Below, piece after piece: positions 53,826-63,416 of a stretch of 64,000 nucleotides of DNA. The stretch spans positions 5,253,501 to 5,317,500 of the forward strand of contig NZ_CP063832.1 in the NCBI RefSeq assembly GCF_023277925.1, given 5' to 3'. The position numbers and the translations under genes were made by a program. Source of the stretch: Pseudomonas entomophila (lineage in GTDB: Bacteria > Pseudomonadota > Gammaproteobacteria > Pseudomonadales > Pseudomonadaceae). The notes below the pieces were generated by a model that saw nothing but the letters and a program-made list of their open reading frames with translations, was not told the origin of the DNA and ran no database searches. Within the stretch, counting starts at the first letter, position 1. Every line of letters begins with the position of its first letter.

Positions 53826-54296
53826 ATGCGTGCGATCGTCCCTCTCCTGCTGGCGGTGAGCCTTCCGCTTTCCGCCGCGCCGCTGCACAGCCAGTTCCTC
53901 CCCCCCGACGACCTTTCCCTGCGCCAGGAAGCGCCGACCAGCCAGCAATTGTTGCAGGTCACCGACTACACCGTGGTGGTGGGTACCCAGCGTCAGTCCG
54001 ACCAGCAACCCATCCCCATTACCTCTTCCTTGCAGATGCGCCTGAAGGGCAAGCCATTGAGCAAGGGCTCGACCATTGGCCAGGTGCTGATCAATTTCGA
54101 TGGAGAAGGTGGCAAGAGCCTGAAAAAACCGCTCTATGACGACAACAGCCGCACGCTGACGCTCAATTACCCGATGGCCGACTACCGGGTGATCATGGAC
54201 CTGCTGCGCAACGAAACCCTGTACGTGCAGTTCCTCACCTACGCCAACGGCCACGTCTGGGCCGACTTGCACACCGGTACCGTACGTACGCGTTGA
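53826..54296 (+). CDS. Exported hypothetical protein
   Basis: 156 aa from the ATG at 53826, with AAGGAG ten bases upstream. Signal peptide MRAIVPLLLAVSLPLSAAPL, then a beta-rich sequence (LQVTDYTVVVGTQRQSD; GSTIGQVLINFDGEGGKSLK; YPMADYRVIMDLLRNETLYV) without cysteines in the mature part. Probably periplasmic. No family recognised. It lies between the WbuC-like gene and the PA4642-like gene, all on the plus strand. Confidence 0.75.
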   Translation: MRAIVPLLLAVSLPLSAAPLHSQFLPPDDLSLRQEAPTSQQLLQVTDYTVVVGTQRQSDQQPIPITSSLQMRLKGKPLSKGSTIGQVLINFDGEGGKSLKKPLYDDNSRTLTLNYPMADYRVIMDLLRNETLYVQFLTYANGHVWADLHTGTVRTR

Positions 54297-54364
54297 GGCT
54301 CGCAGGTTTCGAGGGGTACACTGCCGGCCTTCGAATTACCGTGATGGTCCAGTTGGAGTCGGCG

Positions 54365-54655
54365 ATGCGCAAAGACAAGAAACAAGTGATTGGTGACGAG
54401 ATCAGCGATGAGTACATCAAGTCGTTCCTGCAGTTCGAGCCGGCCGATGGCCTGACCTCGCCATCGCATCACAAGCTGATCAAGGGCTATCGCGGCCTGC
54501 GTGTCGATGACTTCGAACGCTATGTGGGGTTCTTCGTCGCGGCCGGCTACGACCTGGATGGCAAGGACGAGCATGGCAAGACCTTTGTCGAGGTGATCGC
54601 CGACCAGCGCAATGCGCCGGAGTACATCGAGATCATCGACAACGCTCGCGGTTGA
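54365..54655 (+). CDS. Conserved small protein, PA4642 type
   Basis: 96 aa from the ATG at 54365 (MRKDKKQVIGDEISDEYIKS). From memory it matches the P. aeruginosa small protein PA4642, which also neighbours mqo (PA4640) and hpt. The body is acidic and helical (YRGLRVDDFERYVGFFVAAG; YDLDGKDEHGKTFVEVIADQ). No known motif; function unknown. A bidirectional terminator separates it from convergent mqo. Confidence 0.8.
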   Translation: MRKDKKQVIGDEISDEYIKSFLQFEPADGLTSPSHHKLIKGYRGLRVDDFERYVGFFVAAGYDLDGKDEHGKTFVEVIADQRNAPEYIEIIDNARG

Positions 54656-54705
54656 CTCCGCCCGTTCGGCCCCTCCTGTCGGTGCAGGGTGGGTGGCACA
54701 GGCAC

Positions 54706-54732
54706 AAAAAAACGCCCCGAGGGGCGTTTTTT
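54706..54732. terminator. Bidirectional terminator between PA4642-type gene and mqo
   Basis: AAAAAAACGCCCC-GA-GGGGCGTTTTTT, a textbook symmetrical intrinsic terminator between convergent genes. Confidence 0.93.
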
Positions 54733-54745
54733 CGTTTCAGCCGGT

Positions 54746-56254
54746 TCAGGCGTAATGCTGTTTGGCCGGGCTGCTGTCCACCAGCTCCAGCGCCACGTCG
54801 TTGTCGGCGCTGATCTTGTGGTACAGGGCGGCATCGGTGGCCAGGACCTTCTCGCGAGCCGGGAAGATCTCCTTGAGCTTGGCGGCCCAGGCACCCTTGG
54901 CTTGCTCGGGGAAGCAGCGCTCGATCAGCTCGAGCATGATCGACACGGTCACCGAGGCGCCTGGCGAAGCCCCAAGCAGGGCGGCCAGGCTGCCGTCCTC
55001 GGCCGCCACCAGTTCGGTGCCGAACTGCAGGATGCCGCCTTTCTTCGGGTCTTTCTTGATGATCTGTACGCGCTGGCCGGCCACTTCCAGGCGCCAGTCC
55101 TCGGCTTTGGCTTGCGGGTAGAAGCGGCGCAGCGATTCCAGGCGTTGCTCCATCGATTGCATCACTTCGCTGACCAGGTACTTGGTCAGGTCCATGTTGT
55201 CGCGGGCCACGGCCAGCATCGGGCCGATGTTGCCCATGCGCACCGACAGCGGCAGGTCCATGAGCGAGCCGTGCTTGAGGAACTTGGTGGTGAAGCCGGC
55301 ATACGGGCCGAACAGCAGCGACGTGTTGCCATCGACCACGCGGGTGTCCAGGTGCGGTACTGACATGGGCGGCGCGCCGACCGCGGCCTGGCTGTAGACC
55401 TTGGCCTGGTGCTGCTTGACGATCTCCGGGTTGTCGCAACGCAGCCATTGGCCGCTGACCGGGAAGCCACCGAAGCCCTTGCTCTCCGGGATGCCGGACA
55501 GTTGCAGCAGGGGCAGGGCCGCGCCGCCGGCACCGAGGAAGACGAAGCGGGCATCGACTTCACGGCTTGCGCCGCTGTTGACGTCCTTGATGCTCACGGT
55601 CCAGCCGCTGCCGTTGCGGCGCAGGCCGACGACTTTCTTGCTGTACTTGACTTGGGTATCCGGGCTGTTGCCCAGTTGCTTGAGCAGCTTGTTGGTCAGG
55701 GCGCCGAAGTTGACGTCGGTACCCTTCATCACGCGGGTGGCGGCGATGCGCTGGTCGGCCGGGCGGCCCGGCATCATCAGCGGCATCCACTCGTTCATCA
55801 CGGCCTTGTCTTCGGTGTATTCCATGTCCGCGAAGGCGTGGTGCTGCTTGAGCAGCTCGAAGCGCTTCTTGAGGAAGGAAATACCCTTGTCACCCTCGAC
55901 ATAGCTCAGGTGCGGCACCGGGTTGATGAACGCGCGCGGCGAGCCGAAGCTGCCCTTTTTGCTGAGATACGCCCAGAACTGGCGCGATACCTCGAACTGG
56001 GTGTTGATGTGCACGGCCTTCTTGATGTCGATGCTGCCATCGGCGGCCTGCGGGGTATAGTTCAGCTCGCACAGGCCGGCATGGCCGGTACCGGCATTGT
56101 TCCAGGGGTTGGAACTCTCCGCGGCCCCGGAGTCCATCGCCTCGACGACCTCCAGCTTGATCGACGGGTCGAGCTCCTTGAGCAGTACGGCCAGGGTGGC
56201 ACTCATGATGCCCGCGCCTACCAGTACCACATCAACCGATTCGTTCTGCGCCAT
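54746..56254 (-). CDS. mqo: Malate:quinone oxidoreductase
   Basis: 502 aa. This membrane-associated FAD enzyme oxidises malate to oxaloacetate and passes electrons to quinone. FAD-binding [20 protein letters not shown] at the N-terminus, then [20 protein letters not shown], and [20 protein letters not shown] near the end are family hallmarks. Length is normal. The ATG at 56254 follows a 600-base gap that should hold its promoter. Pseudomonads often carry two or three mqo genes; this is the copy next to hpt-upp (mqoB-like in P. aeruginosa, from memory). Confidence 0.95.
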   Translation of the reverse strand: MAQNESVDVVLVGAGIMSATLAVLLKELDPSIKLEVVEAMDSGAAESSNPWNNAGTGHAGLCELNYTPQAADGSIDIKKAVHINTQFEVSRQFWAYLSKKGSFGSPRAFINPVPHLSYVEGDKGISFLKKRFELLKQHHAFADMEYTEDKAVMNEWMPLMMPGRPADQRIAATRVMKGTDVNFGALTNKLLKQLGNSPDTQVKYSKKVVGLRRNGSGWTVSIKDVNSGASREVDARFVFLGAGGAALPLLQLSGIPESKGFGGFPVSGQWLRCDNPEIVKQHQAKVYSQAAVGAPPMSVPHLDTRVVDGNTSLLFGPYAGFTTKFLKHGSLMDLPLSVRMGNIGPMLAVARDNMDLTKYLVSEVMQSMEQRLESLRRFYPQAKAEDWRLEVAGQRVQIIKKDPKKGGILQFGTELVAAEDGSLAALLGASPGASVTVSIMLELIERCFPEQAKGAWAAKLKEIFPAREKVLATDAALYHKISADNDVALELVDSSPAKQHYA

Positions 56255-56859
56255 TTAACGCGTCTCCACAATCTACAGCACCTAATTGACAGCACAGGGA
56301 CCTGGGGTTGCCAGGATCGCCATGTCCGACTCTTCGCAGTTCTTGCAACTCCAGCGGACACCGCCAATCAGTCTTGGGTGTTCAGGTATTGAACGCCGTT
56401 TGCCACGGGTGCGGCAATTCGACTTATGGTCAAGGGGCCCGTCGTGCGTTATGGATCGGCCTCAGGCTCCTATCCTGCAGGAGCACTTGCGCCGTCTGCT
56501 CAGGGCTGTTTGTGAATCATCTGCCGCTTTTACACATGCCAGACTGTTCATTTGCTCGCCACACTCTCGTGAAGTTGTGAAAAACCGTTTTTTCACGCTC
56601 TTTTGGAGTCGTGAACCTCAAAAGTGGACTGCGCGATGGCAACCCGCAGGTTCATGCGAAGCAGAAGGCCGGAAACAGCAGGCACGACAGCCAATGCAAG
56701 ACCTGAGTGGAAGGCTCTCTGTGGGCGAAGCGTCGAGGGTGCCGGGGTCAATCGGCGAATGCGGGGCCCGATCAGGAGACGTCCTTATAATCGGGGGGAG
56801 ATTATAACGAGGTCGCGGGCAGAAAGGTCATGCTTCTTGGGTTTTTATTGCAGCGTTTG
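56255..56859. other. Long intergenic region upstream of mqo
   Basis: 605 bases with no convincing gene; a 173-codon plus-strand frame has no coding character. It contains an A/T-rich imperfect palindrome (TGAAAAACC-GTTTTTTCA, 56577-56594) that could be an operator or a weak terminator. Another AT-rich patch, GTCCTTATAATCGGGG...GATTATAACG near 56779-56811, may belong to a promoter. Confidence 0.5.
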
Positions 56860-57093
56860 TCAGGCAGACAGGGTGCGTTGCTGCCAACGGCGCCTTGCAG
56901 GGGTGCAAAGGCGGGCGCTGGCCGGCAGCGGTTGACCCAGCCAGCCCAGGTGCGCCTCGCTGACCTGGACCCAGCCGCTGCCCGTGGGTGGCAGGCGGCA
57001 CTGCTTGAAACCCAGGCAGATACCGTCGCTGTCGAGACGGGCATAGGTGGCGTGGCGCGGGCGTTGCAGGAGCAGGTTCCAGAACGCGGTCAT
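56860..57093 (-). CDS. Small conserved hypothetical protein
   Basis: 77 aa from the ATG at 57093 (MTAFWNLLLQRPRHATYARL). The sequence reads as a compact domain (DSDGICLGFKQCRLPPTGSG; WVQVSEAHLGWLGQPLPASA) followed by a basic tail. Conserved tryptophans and glycines suggest a real protein; I recognise no family. It is divergent from the YajG-like gene by about 145 bases. The longer frame upstream overlaps that gene's promoter and start and was rejected. Confidence 0.6.
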   Translation of the reverse strand: MTAFWNLLLQRPRHATYARLDSDGICLGFKQCRLPPTGSGWVQVSEAHLGWLGQPLPASARLCTPARRRWQQRTLSA

Positions 57094-57237
57094 GGCGGAT
57101 GGTCCTGTGTGTTCGGGCTGGCGCCAGAATAGCGCGCCGGCCATGAAACCATTGTGACAGGCGGGAAAGGCCGATGGCTGGGCTGTGGCGCGCTGGGTAT
57201 ACTGTGGGCCTTTGCCGCTTTTTCTGGAGAAACGCGC

Positions 57238-57822
57238 ATGTTGCAACGTCTGTTGGTCGGTTTGTTCGCGGTAGCCAGCCTGAGCCTGGCCGGTTGTGCC
57301 CACAGCCCGCAACAACTCAGCCCGCAACCCAAGCTAACGCAACAGTTGGCCCCGGTCGGCCACGGCCAGCCGGTGGTGGTCAAGGTGGTCGACGGGCGTG
57401 CCTCGCAATCGCTGGGCACCCGTGGTGGCATGTACCCCGAGACCAGCACCATCACCGTCAATGGCAACGACGTCGTGCCCAAGTTGCAGGCCCAGGCCGA
57501 GGCGGCGGTGCGCTTGCTCGGCTTCACCCCGACGCCCAACGCCTACAACGCGCCGCAGCTGACCGTGACGCTGGCTGAACTGAAATACCAGTCGCCCAAG
57601 GACAAGATGTACGTGACCGAGGCAACCATTGGCGCCACCTTCCGTGCTGATGTGTCGAACGCCAACCGTCGCTACAGCGGCCGTTACGGTGCCTCGCTGG
57701 ACCAGCGTTTCGGCATGGCACCCAACCAGGAAACCAACACCAAGCTGGTCAGCGACGTGCTCAGCGATGCCCTGACTCGCCTGTTCAAGGACCCGACCGT
57801 CGGTCAGGTACTGGGCGAATAA
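57238..57822 (+). CDS. yajG: YajG-family lipoprotein
   Basis: 194 aa from the ATG at 57238. Signal peptide MLQRLLVGLFAVASLSLAGC ends in a lipobox. The mature protein follows the YajG pattern (PVVVKVVDGRASQSLGTRGG; VVPKLQAQAEAAVRLLGFTP; TEATIGATFRADVSNANRRY) and ends with a helix (LVSDVLSDALTRLFKDP). Envelope lipoprotein; role unclear. A strong terminator follows at 57838. Confidence 0.85.
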   Translation: MLQRLLVGLFAVASLSLAGCAHSPQQLSPQPKLTQQLAPVGHGQPVVVKVVDGRASQSLGTRGGMYPETSTITVNGNDVVPKLQAQAEAAVRLLGFTPTPNAYNAPQLTVTLAELKYQSPKDKMYVTEATIGATFRADVSNANRRYSGRYGASLDQRFGMAPNQETNTKLVSDVLSDALTRLFKDPTVGQVLGE

Positions 57823-57837
57823 GGCTTTCGCAATGAA

Positions 57838-57875
57838 GAAAACCCGCAGCTTGTGACCAGGCTGCGGGTTTTTTG
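57838..57875. terminator. Intrinsic terminator of the yajG-like gene
   Basis: Stem AACCCGCAGC / GCTGCGGGTT with a 10-base loop and TTTTTT run. Confidence 0.9.
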
Positions 57876-57916
57876 TTGTCTGTGCCGACGCGAGCCCGCT
57901 AAGTGGTCAGTGCAAA

Positions 57917-58123
57917 TCAGGCAGCCAGCACGTTGAAGTCCAGCAGGCTGATGCCCGTCAGCGCATCGACCTCCGGCAGGTCATGGTGGGCATGCCCGCC
58001 CAGCGCGCAATAGACCAGCCACTGGTGGTCCTGGACATTGATGGCGAAGCCGTCGATCAGCGCCTGCTGTTCGTCGCTCTGGGCCACGAGGTAGAGGCGG
58101 TCCTGGTTTTCGGCGTGCAGCAT
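57917..58123 (-). CDS. Small acidic hypothetical protein
   Basis: 68 aa from the ATG at 58123 (MLHAENQDRLYLVAQSDEQQ), with CCGGAG upstream. Content is acidic, with a histidine-rich patch (CALGGHAHHDLPEVDALTGI) and a hydrophobic end. No family recognised. It lies alone between the yajG-like terminator and the divergent small membrane protein gene. The longer reading frame reaches into the neighbour's coding region and was rejected. Confidence 0.6.
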   Translation of the reverse strand: MLHAENQDRLYLVAQSDEQQALIDGFAINVQDHQWLVYCALGGHAHHDLPEVDALTGISLLDFNVLAA

Positions 58124-58280
58124 GACAAGCTCCGGTTCGGTTGAAGGCCGACAGGGTGGCCTGTCTTGATGACGAGCGTGTGACAGATGAAATTTACCGC
58201 AGCTGGTCGCAAAGTCAGGGCGGTACTCGTGGGCTTGGGTAGAATGCCGGGCTTTGCCGTCGTGATACCGAGGTCGCGCA

Positions 58281-58541
58281 ATGTCGTTGCAAGTGCTGTG
58301 GGGCTTCCTGGCCGCCCATCCCGCCAAGCTGATCAACCTGTTGGCCCTGCTGATCACCTGCCCAGGTGGCCTGCTGCTGCATAGCGCCCGGCGTCGGGCG
58401 AGCATGACCCGCGAAAGCCTGGCGGTGGATGAGGGGCTGGTGGATGCCTTCGACCTGCGCGTGCCGCGCTACTACTACATCCTCGGGTTCTCGTGCCTGG
58501 CGATGGCGTTGTTGCTGTCCTGGTTCAGCACCTGGATCTGA
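58281..58541 (+). CDS. Small two-helix membrane protein
   Basis: 86 aa. Two hydrophobic helices are predicted (AKLINLLALLITCPGGLLLH and YYYILGFSCLAMALLLSWF), flanking a soluble basic/acidic loop (RRRASMTRESLAVDEGLVDA). The arrangement suggests an inner-membrane protein. The ATG at 58281 is preceded by GAGG. No family recognised. A REP pair follows. Confidence 0.72.
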   Translation: MSLQVLWGFLAAHPAKLINLLALLITCPGGLLLHSARRRASMTRESLAVDEGLVDAFDLRVPRYYYILGFSCLAMALLLSWFSTWI

Positions 58542-58552
58542 CCGTGACACTA

Positions 58553-58638
58553 CCTGTAGGAGCCAGCCTTGCTGGCGAATCGCCCATTCACCACCGATGA
58601 TGAGTGGGGTTCGCCAGCAAGGCTGGCTCCTACAGGTG
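58553..58638. repeat. BIME between small membrane protein and acyltransferase
   Basis: TGTAGGAGCCAGCCTTGCTGGC and its inverted copy GCCAGCAAGGCTGGCTCCTACA, forming an 85-base inverted repeat. Confidence 0.87.
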
Positions 58639-58645
58639 TTTGCAG

Positions 58646-59812
58646 TCAGGCCACGGTGGCCTGCTGCCTGACCTGGTACTGATTGCGCACCGGCGTTGCG
58701 TACTGCTGCACCAGGTAGGGCTGGTGCTCCACCGGGCAAGCGTCCAACCGGCGCTGCCACTCTTCCTTCGCCTTGGCCAGCTCATCGGCCGGGAACAGCG
58801 TCTCGGCGCCCGGCACTTCCAGCGCCGCGTCCTTCTGCGCCCACATCGCATAGGCCAGGTAGTGCACCGGGAACAACCGGTAGCCACCGAGAATCTGCCG
58901 GTCGATAGCCTGTGCCAGCTGCTTGGTGTCCTCGTGGTACTCGGTCACCGGAGGCGCGAAGTTGATGTGCACCCGGCCTTTGTAGCCGGTGATGCCCTGG
59001 GCGATGCTGTTGTCATCCTCGCCTGGCACCTTTTTGTAGCTGCCGGTGGTGGCGCGGATGTACAGCTCACGGGCCTTGGCCTGGTCGCAGGGGTCGTATT
59101 CGTAGCTGATCGACACCGGAATCAGGTTCAAGCTCTGGATCACCGCGCCGAACGGCTCGTCCTTGCGGCTCATGTGGAACATTTTGAGAATGGCCGAGTC
59201 GGTGCGATCGTCACCGTCCTTGGCGCGGCCCTCGGCCTGGGCGATCCAGATCGACACGCAGTCGTTGCGGATCGAGTGGTTGATGTAGGCCGACAGCAGC
59301 TGGTAGGCCGCCAGCTTCTCGCGGCGGCCGCTGATCGAGCGGTGCACGATGAAGCTCTTGTTCAGGCGCATCATGTCGCTGACGAACGGCTTCTGCAGCA
59401 GGTTGTCGCCGATGGCGATGCGCGGTGTCGGCAGGCCGGCGTGGTACACCGCGTAGTTGACGAAGGCCGGGTCCATGACGATATCGCGGTGGTTGGCCAG
59501 GAACAGATAGGCGGTACCGGACTTGAGCTGTTCGACACCGGTGTAGGTGACGCCGTCGGTGGCGCGGTCGATGGTCCGGTCGACGTAGTACTCGACTTTG
59601 TCCTGCAGCGTGGCGACACACTGCACCCCTGCGAATTCCTTGCGCAGGCGCCGGGCGATCAGCGGTTTGAGCAGCCAACCGAAGGCGCCCGCCGCGCGCG
59701 GGAAGCGGAAGTGGGTGAGGATATCGAGGAATGCCGGGTCGCTGAGCAGGCGTGCCAGAACGGCAGGCACTTCAGCGTCGTCGTACGGTCGGATGGCATC
59801 GAATTCGCCCAT
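58646..59812 (-). CDS. PlsC-type glycerophospholipid acyltransferase
   Basis: 388 aa from the ATG at 59812; the preceding ATG at 59815 is too close to the AGAGAG ribosome site. The acyltransferase block NHRDIVMD (H-x4-D motif) lies in AYLFLANHRDIVMDPAFVNY, with FIVHRSISGRREKL and IWIAQAEGRAKDGDDRTDSA as later motifs, the last matching the EGxR region. The family esterifies lysophosphatidic acid or glycerol phosphate at the inner membrane; the exact acceptor is not known. Large for PlsC, closer to the long 1-acylglycerol-3-phosphate group. Monocistronic. Confidence 0.83.
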   Translation of the reverse strand: MGEFDAIRPYDDAEVPAVLARLLSDPAFLDILTHFRFPRAAGAFGWLLKPLIARRLRKEFAGVQCVATLQDKVEYYVDRTIDRATDGVTYTGVEQLKSGTAYLFLANHRDIVMDPAFVNYAVYHAGLPTPRIAIGDNLLQKPFVSDMMRLNKSFIVHRSISGRREKLAAYQLLSAYINHSIRNDCVSIWIAQAEGRAKDGDDRTDSAILKMFHMSRKDEPFGAVIQSLNLIPVSISYEYDPCDQAKARELYIRATTGSYKKVPGEDDNSIAQGITGYKGRVHINFAPPVTEYHEDTKQLAQAIDRQILGGYRLFPVHYLAYAMWAQKDAALEVPGAETLFPADELAKAKEEWQRRLDACPVEHQPYLVQQYATPVRNQYQVRQQATVA

Positions 59813-59937
59813 CATGCTCTCTTGTTGGAAACGGCTAGGGTAATAAGGTAGGGGTGGGGCCCGAAAAACGGCTCGGACACACGCAGGCCCTGTAAACAGA
59901 CCGGCAATTATACGCACAAGTCACTCGGGAGGCCGCG

Positions 59938-60120
59938 ATGCTGGAAAGTGCGATCTACGATTGTCCCTATTGCGGTGAAGAAGTCGAGACGACCGTGGAC
60001 TTGTCCGGCGGCGACCATGAGTACATCGAGGACTGCCAGGTCTGCTGCAAGCCCATCCGTTTCGTGCTGCAGGTGCATGGCGAGGAGTGGATGCTGGATG
60101 TCTATGGCGAGAACGACTGA
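59938..60120 (+). CDS. CPXCG-motif cysteine-rich protein
   Basis: 60 aa. Two cysteine pairs are visible, DCPYCGEEVE and DCQVCCKPIRF, forming a likely zinc ribbon; the C-terminus is VHGEEWMLDVYGEND. This is the small bacterial CPXCG family, possibly a DNA- or protein-binding ribbon. The stop shares one base with the start codon of the next gene (TGATG), giving tight coupling with the DUF2007 protein. Confidence 0.87.
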   Translation: MLESAIYDCPYCGEEVETTVDLSGGDHEYIEDCQVCCKPIRFVLQVHGEEWMLDVYGEND

Positions 60121-60380
60121 TGCAGCGAATCTATGACCCGGAAAACCTGCTGGAGGCGCAGATGCTGGTGGGCATGCTGGCCAGCGAGGGTGTCGAGGTG
60201 CATCTGGTCGGGCGCGACCTGATGGGCGCTGTGGGCGAGCTGCCGATGCAGGGGCTGCTGGGCCTGGCGGTGCCCGATGAGCAAGCCGGTTACGCGCGAC
60301 AGTTGATCGACGCGTACAATGCTGCCCAGCCGCTTGTCGGCGAAGCGCCGGAGAGTTATCCCGGTACCCTGATCTGCTAG
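60120..60380 (+). CDS. DUF2007-domain putative signal-transducing protein
   Basis: 86 aa, ATG at 60120 overlapping the CPXCG stop. The sequence RIYDPENLLEAQMLVGMLAS and EGVEVHLVGRDLMGAVGEL matches the DUF2007 family (a small alpha/beta ligand-binding-like fold of the PII-related type). GLLGLAVPDEQAGYARQLID closes the domain. Function unknown. Follows the cysteine-rich protein and precedes the SRAP gene by 15 bases; likely one transcript. Confidence 0.82.
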   Translation: MQRIYDPENLLEAQMLVGMLASEGVEVHLVGRDLMGAVGELPMQGLLGLAVPDEQAGYARQLIDAYNAAQPLVGEAPESYPGTLIC

Positions 60381-60395
60381 GTTCTGAAATCGCCC

Positions 60396-61016
60396 ATGTG
60401 TGGACGCTACGCCCTGTTTCGCTGGACCCAGGCCTTCGCCGGCCTGCCCGGTTTCCCTTCGAGCCAGCAGGCCCAATGGAACATCTCGCCCGGCGCCACG
60501 GTGCTGATCCAGCGCCAGCTCGATGGCCAGATGCAACTGGCCAGCGCCCGCTGGGGGCTCACCCCGGCCTGGCTGACCGACTTGTCGCGCACGCCGGCCC
60601 AGGCCCGTGCCGAAACCCTGGCCGAGCAACCCATGTTTCGCGAGGCGCTGCGCCAGCGACGCTGCTTGATGCCGGCCAACGGTTTCTACGAATGGCGCGG
60701 CACGGCGCGTAAACGCCCGTACTGGGTGACACCGGGGGAGGGGGCTTCACTGTTCTTCGCGGCGGTGTGGGAAGTCTATCCGGTGCAGGAGCAGCAATGG
60801 CTGAGCTGTGCCGTGGTGACGCAAGCGGCAATGAACCAGCGTCGGCCATTGATCCTGGATGAAGCCGAGCAGGCGATCTGGCTGGACCCGGATACGCCGC
60901 TGGCGCGCCTGCATGAGTTGCTGGCCAAGCCGCCGACCGCCTTGCGCGAGCGAGCGCTGGCGTACTTCGTCAACGATCCGAAGCTGGATGGGCCGGAGTG
61001 CCTGACGCCGGCTTGA
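60396..61016 (+). CDS. SRAP/YedK-type abasic-site DNA-protein crosslinking protein
   Basis: 206 aa. It starts MCGRYALFRW; Cys2, exposed after Met removal, is the residue that crosslinks to abasic sites in single-stranded DNA. The glutamate-bearing ANGFYEWRG is present. Two other active-site residues differ from E. coli YedK: the asparagine (INAR) is Q in PAQARAET, and the histidine (DIHDRRP) is N in MNQRRPLIL, where a few residues are also missing. Whether this is conserved in pseudomonads I cannot say. It protects replication forks in other species. Confidence 0.87.
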   Translation: MCGRYALFRWTQAFAGLPGFPSSQQAQWNISPGATVLIQRQLDGQMQLASARWGLTPAWLTDLSRTPAQARAETLAEQPMFREALRQRRCLMPANGFYEWRGTARKRPYWVTPGEGASLFFAAVWEVYPVQEQQWLSCAVVTQAAMNQRRPLILDEAEQAIWLDPDTPLARLHELLAKPPTALRERALAYFVNDPKLDGPECLTPA

Positions 61017-61023
61017 GCTGTGC

Positions 61024-61112
61024 ACTGTAGGAGCGGCTTCAGCCGCGATGCGAACGACGCGGTGCTTGGCACCGGCATTGCCGGTGTTCGCGGCTAAAGC
61101 CGCCCCTACAGG
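61024..61112. repeat. BIME between SRAP gene and chemoreceptor
   Basis: TGTAGGAGCGGCTTCAGCCG and the inverted TCGCGGCTAAAGCCGCCCCTACA. Confidence 0.82.
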
Positions 61113-61123
61113 TTTGCTGCATT

Positions 61124-63265
61124 TCAGACCCTGAACTGATTGATCAGGCGCCGTTGCTGCTCTGCCAGCTTGGTCAGCTCGGCGCTCGCCTGGCTCGACT
61201 CGTCGGCGCCACCAGCCACCTCGCCGGCCACCTGGCCGATGTTGATCACATTGCGGTTGATGTCCTCGGCCACCGCGCTCTGCTCCTCGGCGGCGCTGGC
61301 GATCTGGGTGTTCATGTCGTTGATCACCGACACTGCCTGGGTGATGCTCTCCAGCGATTCGGCGGCGCGGCTGGCCTGCTGCACACTGATGTCGGTCTTG
61401 CCCTGGCTCTGCTCCATCACCCTGACCACTTCCTGCGTGCCCTGCTGCAACTGCTGGATCATCTGCTGGATTTCTTCGGTGGCCTGCTGGGTTTTCTGCG
61501 CCAGGTTGCGCACCTCGTCGGCGACCACGGCGAAACCACGCCCTTGCTCGCCGGCCCGGGCGGCTTCGATGGCCGCGTTCAACGCCAGCAGGTTGGTCTG
61601 CTCGGCGATGGCGCGGATGGCGACCAGGATGGCGTTGATGTTCTCGCTGTCGCGGGCGAGGTCCTGGACCACGGTGACCGCGCGGCCGATCTCGGTGGCC
61701 AGGGCGCTGATCGAGTGCGAAGTGCCACGCACGATATCCAGGCCTTCGTTGGCGGCGCGGTCGGCGTCGCTGGCGGCCTGGGCCGCCTGGGTGGCGTTGC
61801 GTGCCACATCCTGGGCCGTGGCGGTCATTTCGTGCACGGCGGTGGCCACCTGGTCGATCTCGGCCATCTGTTTGTGCACGCCCTGGTTGGTGCGGATGGC
61901 GATGTCGGCGGTGTGTTCCGACGAGTCGCTGACCTTCTGCACCGAGCTGACTACCTGGCTGATCATCGTCTGCAGCTTGGCCAGGAAGGTGTTGAAGCCC
62001 TTGGCGATCGCGCCCAGTTCGTCGGCGCGGTCGCTTTGCAGGCGGCGGGTCAGGTCACCCTCACCCTGGGCGATGTCGTCGAGCATGGCGACCATCTGTT
62101 TCAGCGGCCGGGCGATGCCCTGGGCCAGCAGCCAGATCACCAGCAGGCCCAGGGCAGCGATGCCCAGGCCGACCACGGTCATGCCGGTGATATCGGTGCG
62201 GCGCTGCTCGGCCAGGTCCTTCTGCAACTGGGCGACGTCGGCCATGACGGTACTGAGCGGCAGCTCCAGCAGCAGGGTCCAGCGGGCGTCGGTGCTGGCC
62301 ACCTTGAACGGCAGGTACAGCTCGATGCGGTCCTTGGCGGTCTCCACCTTGTAGTGCAGGTCTTCGCCCACGAGGTTCTTGAGGGTGCTCGCTTCATCGG
62401 CGTCCAGTACGTCGCTGGCCTTTTCGCCGAACTTGGCCGGGTCGCGGGTGTAGGCCACCAGGCGGCCGTTACCCGATACCAGGGCCAGTTCGCCAGCGCC
62501 GTTGTAGAGCTGACGGTCGGCGGCGTTGAGCAGGTCCTGGATGAAATTCACCGACAGGTCGGCACCGGCCATGCCCTTGAACTGGCCGTCGACCATGATG
62601 GGTTCGACGAAGGACGCGAGCATGACCATCTTGTCGCCTACCTTGTAGGGGGCCGGGTCGATCACGCAGGCCTTCTTCGACTCTTTCGGGCACAGGTAGT
62701 ACTCGCTGGCGCGCACGCCGGTGGCCAGCACGGTGCGGTCATCGACGTCGGCCAGCTTGTCCTGGCCGAGGCTGCCATCACTGTTGCGGAACCACCACGG
62801 CAGGAAGCGGCCGCTGGCGCTGTCGATACCGACCATGCTGCTGCCGACATAGCGGGCGTCGTCGTGGTCGAGGGCGTTCGGCTCCCAGCCCAGGTAGGCG
62901 CCGAGCACGCTCGGGTTGGCCTCTACGGTGCGCTTGAGCTGGTTGATCAAGTGTTCGCGTTCGACCCGCATCAGTGGGCGGCCATCGGCGCCTTGCATGC
63001 CGATCATCGCGTTGCCGGTGGCCAGGCCGCGGGCGATCGACAGGGGCGCTTCCAGGCCGCGCTGGATCTCGCTGACCTGGGTGCGGGCCAGCGCCGACAG
63101 GCGCTGTTCGATCACGCTTTCGAACTGTTGCTGGGTGCGCTGCTGTACCAGCGCCTGGGTGCGTTCCCCGGAATACACGGCATAGAGCACCAGGGCGGCG
63201 ACAATGCTCAGTACGATGGCACCGGCCAGGGCGGCCACGGAAAACTGGATCGACTTGAACTTCAT
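61124..63265 (-). CDS. Methyl-accepting chemotaxis protein with a dCache ligand domain
   Basis: 713 aa from the ATG at 63265 ([20 protein letters not shown]). N-terminal membrane helix, then a periplasmic double-Cache ligand domain (residues 35-350), containing [20 protein letters not shown] and a [20 protein letters not shown] region. A second helix near residue 360 ([20 protein letters not shown]), HAMP domain (to about 430), and the cytoplasmic signalling domain with the hairpin tip [20 protein letters not shown] follow. No C-terminal pentapeptide for CheR is seen. The ligand cannot be predicted; amino acids or polyamines are common for this domain type. Confidence 0.93.
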   Translation of the reverse strand: MKFKSIQFSVAALAGAIVLSIVAALVLYAVYSGERTQALVQQRTQQQFESVIEQRLSALARTQVSEIQRGLEAPLSIARGLATGNAMIGMQGADGRPLMRVEREHLINQLKRTVEANPSVLGAYLGWEPNALDHDDARYVGSSMVGIDSASGRFLPWWFRNSDGSLGQDKLADVDDRTVLATGVRASEYYLCPKESKKACVIDPAPYKVGDKMVMLASFVEPIMVDGQFKGMAGADLSVNFIQDLLNAADRQLYNGAGELALVSGNGRLVAYTRDPAKFGEKASDVLDADEASTLKNLVGEDLHYKVETAKDRIELYLPFKVASTDARWTLLLELPLSTVMADVAQLQKDLAEQRRTDITGMTVVGLGIAALGLLVIWLLAQGIARPLKQMVAMLDDIAQGEGDLTRRLQSDRADELGAIAKGFNTFLAKLQTMISQVVSSVQKVSDSSEHTADIAIRTNQGVHKQMAEIDQVATAVHEMTATAQDVARNATQAAQAASDADRAANEGLDIVRGTSHSISALATEIGRAVTVVQDLARDSENINAILVAIRAIAEQTNLLALNAAIEAARAGEQGRGFAVVADEVRNLAQKTQQATEEIQQMIQQLQQGTQEVVRVMEQSQGKTDISVQQASRAAESLESITQAVSVINDMNTQIASAAEEQSAVAEDINRNVINIGQVAGEVAGGADESSQASAELTKLAEQQRRLINQFRV

Positions 63266-63416
63266 GGAAGGCTCCGCGCGCAAGGAGGTCGTGTCCCTGT
63301 GTTATCGGCGGGCTAATACGAAAGCATGAGGGGCGTGCAGAAATCTTCCCTGTGGCTCTGGCGGGGCCAGGCGACTGGGCCTAGGATACGCGGCACGTAA
63401 AAAGGGAGTGTTTCAA

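Noticed and set aside
56286..56807. 173-codon frame upstream of mqo
   Set aside because: Composition and lack of a ribosome site suggest chance; no domain pattern is visible.
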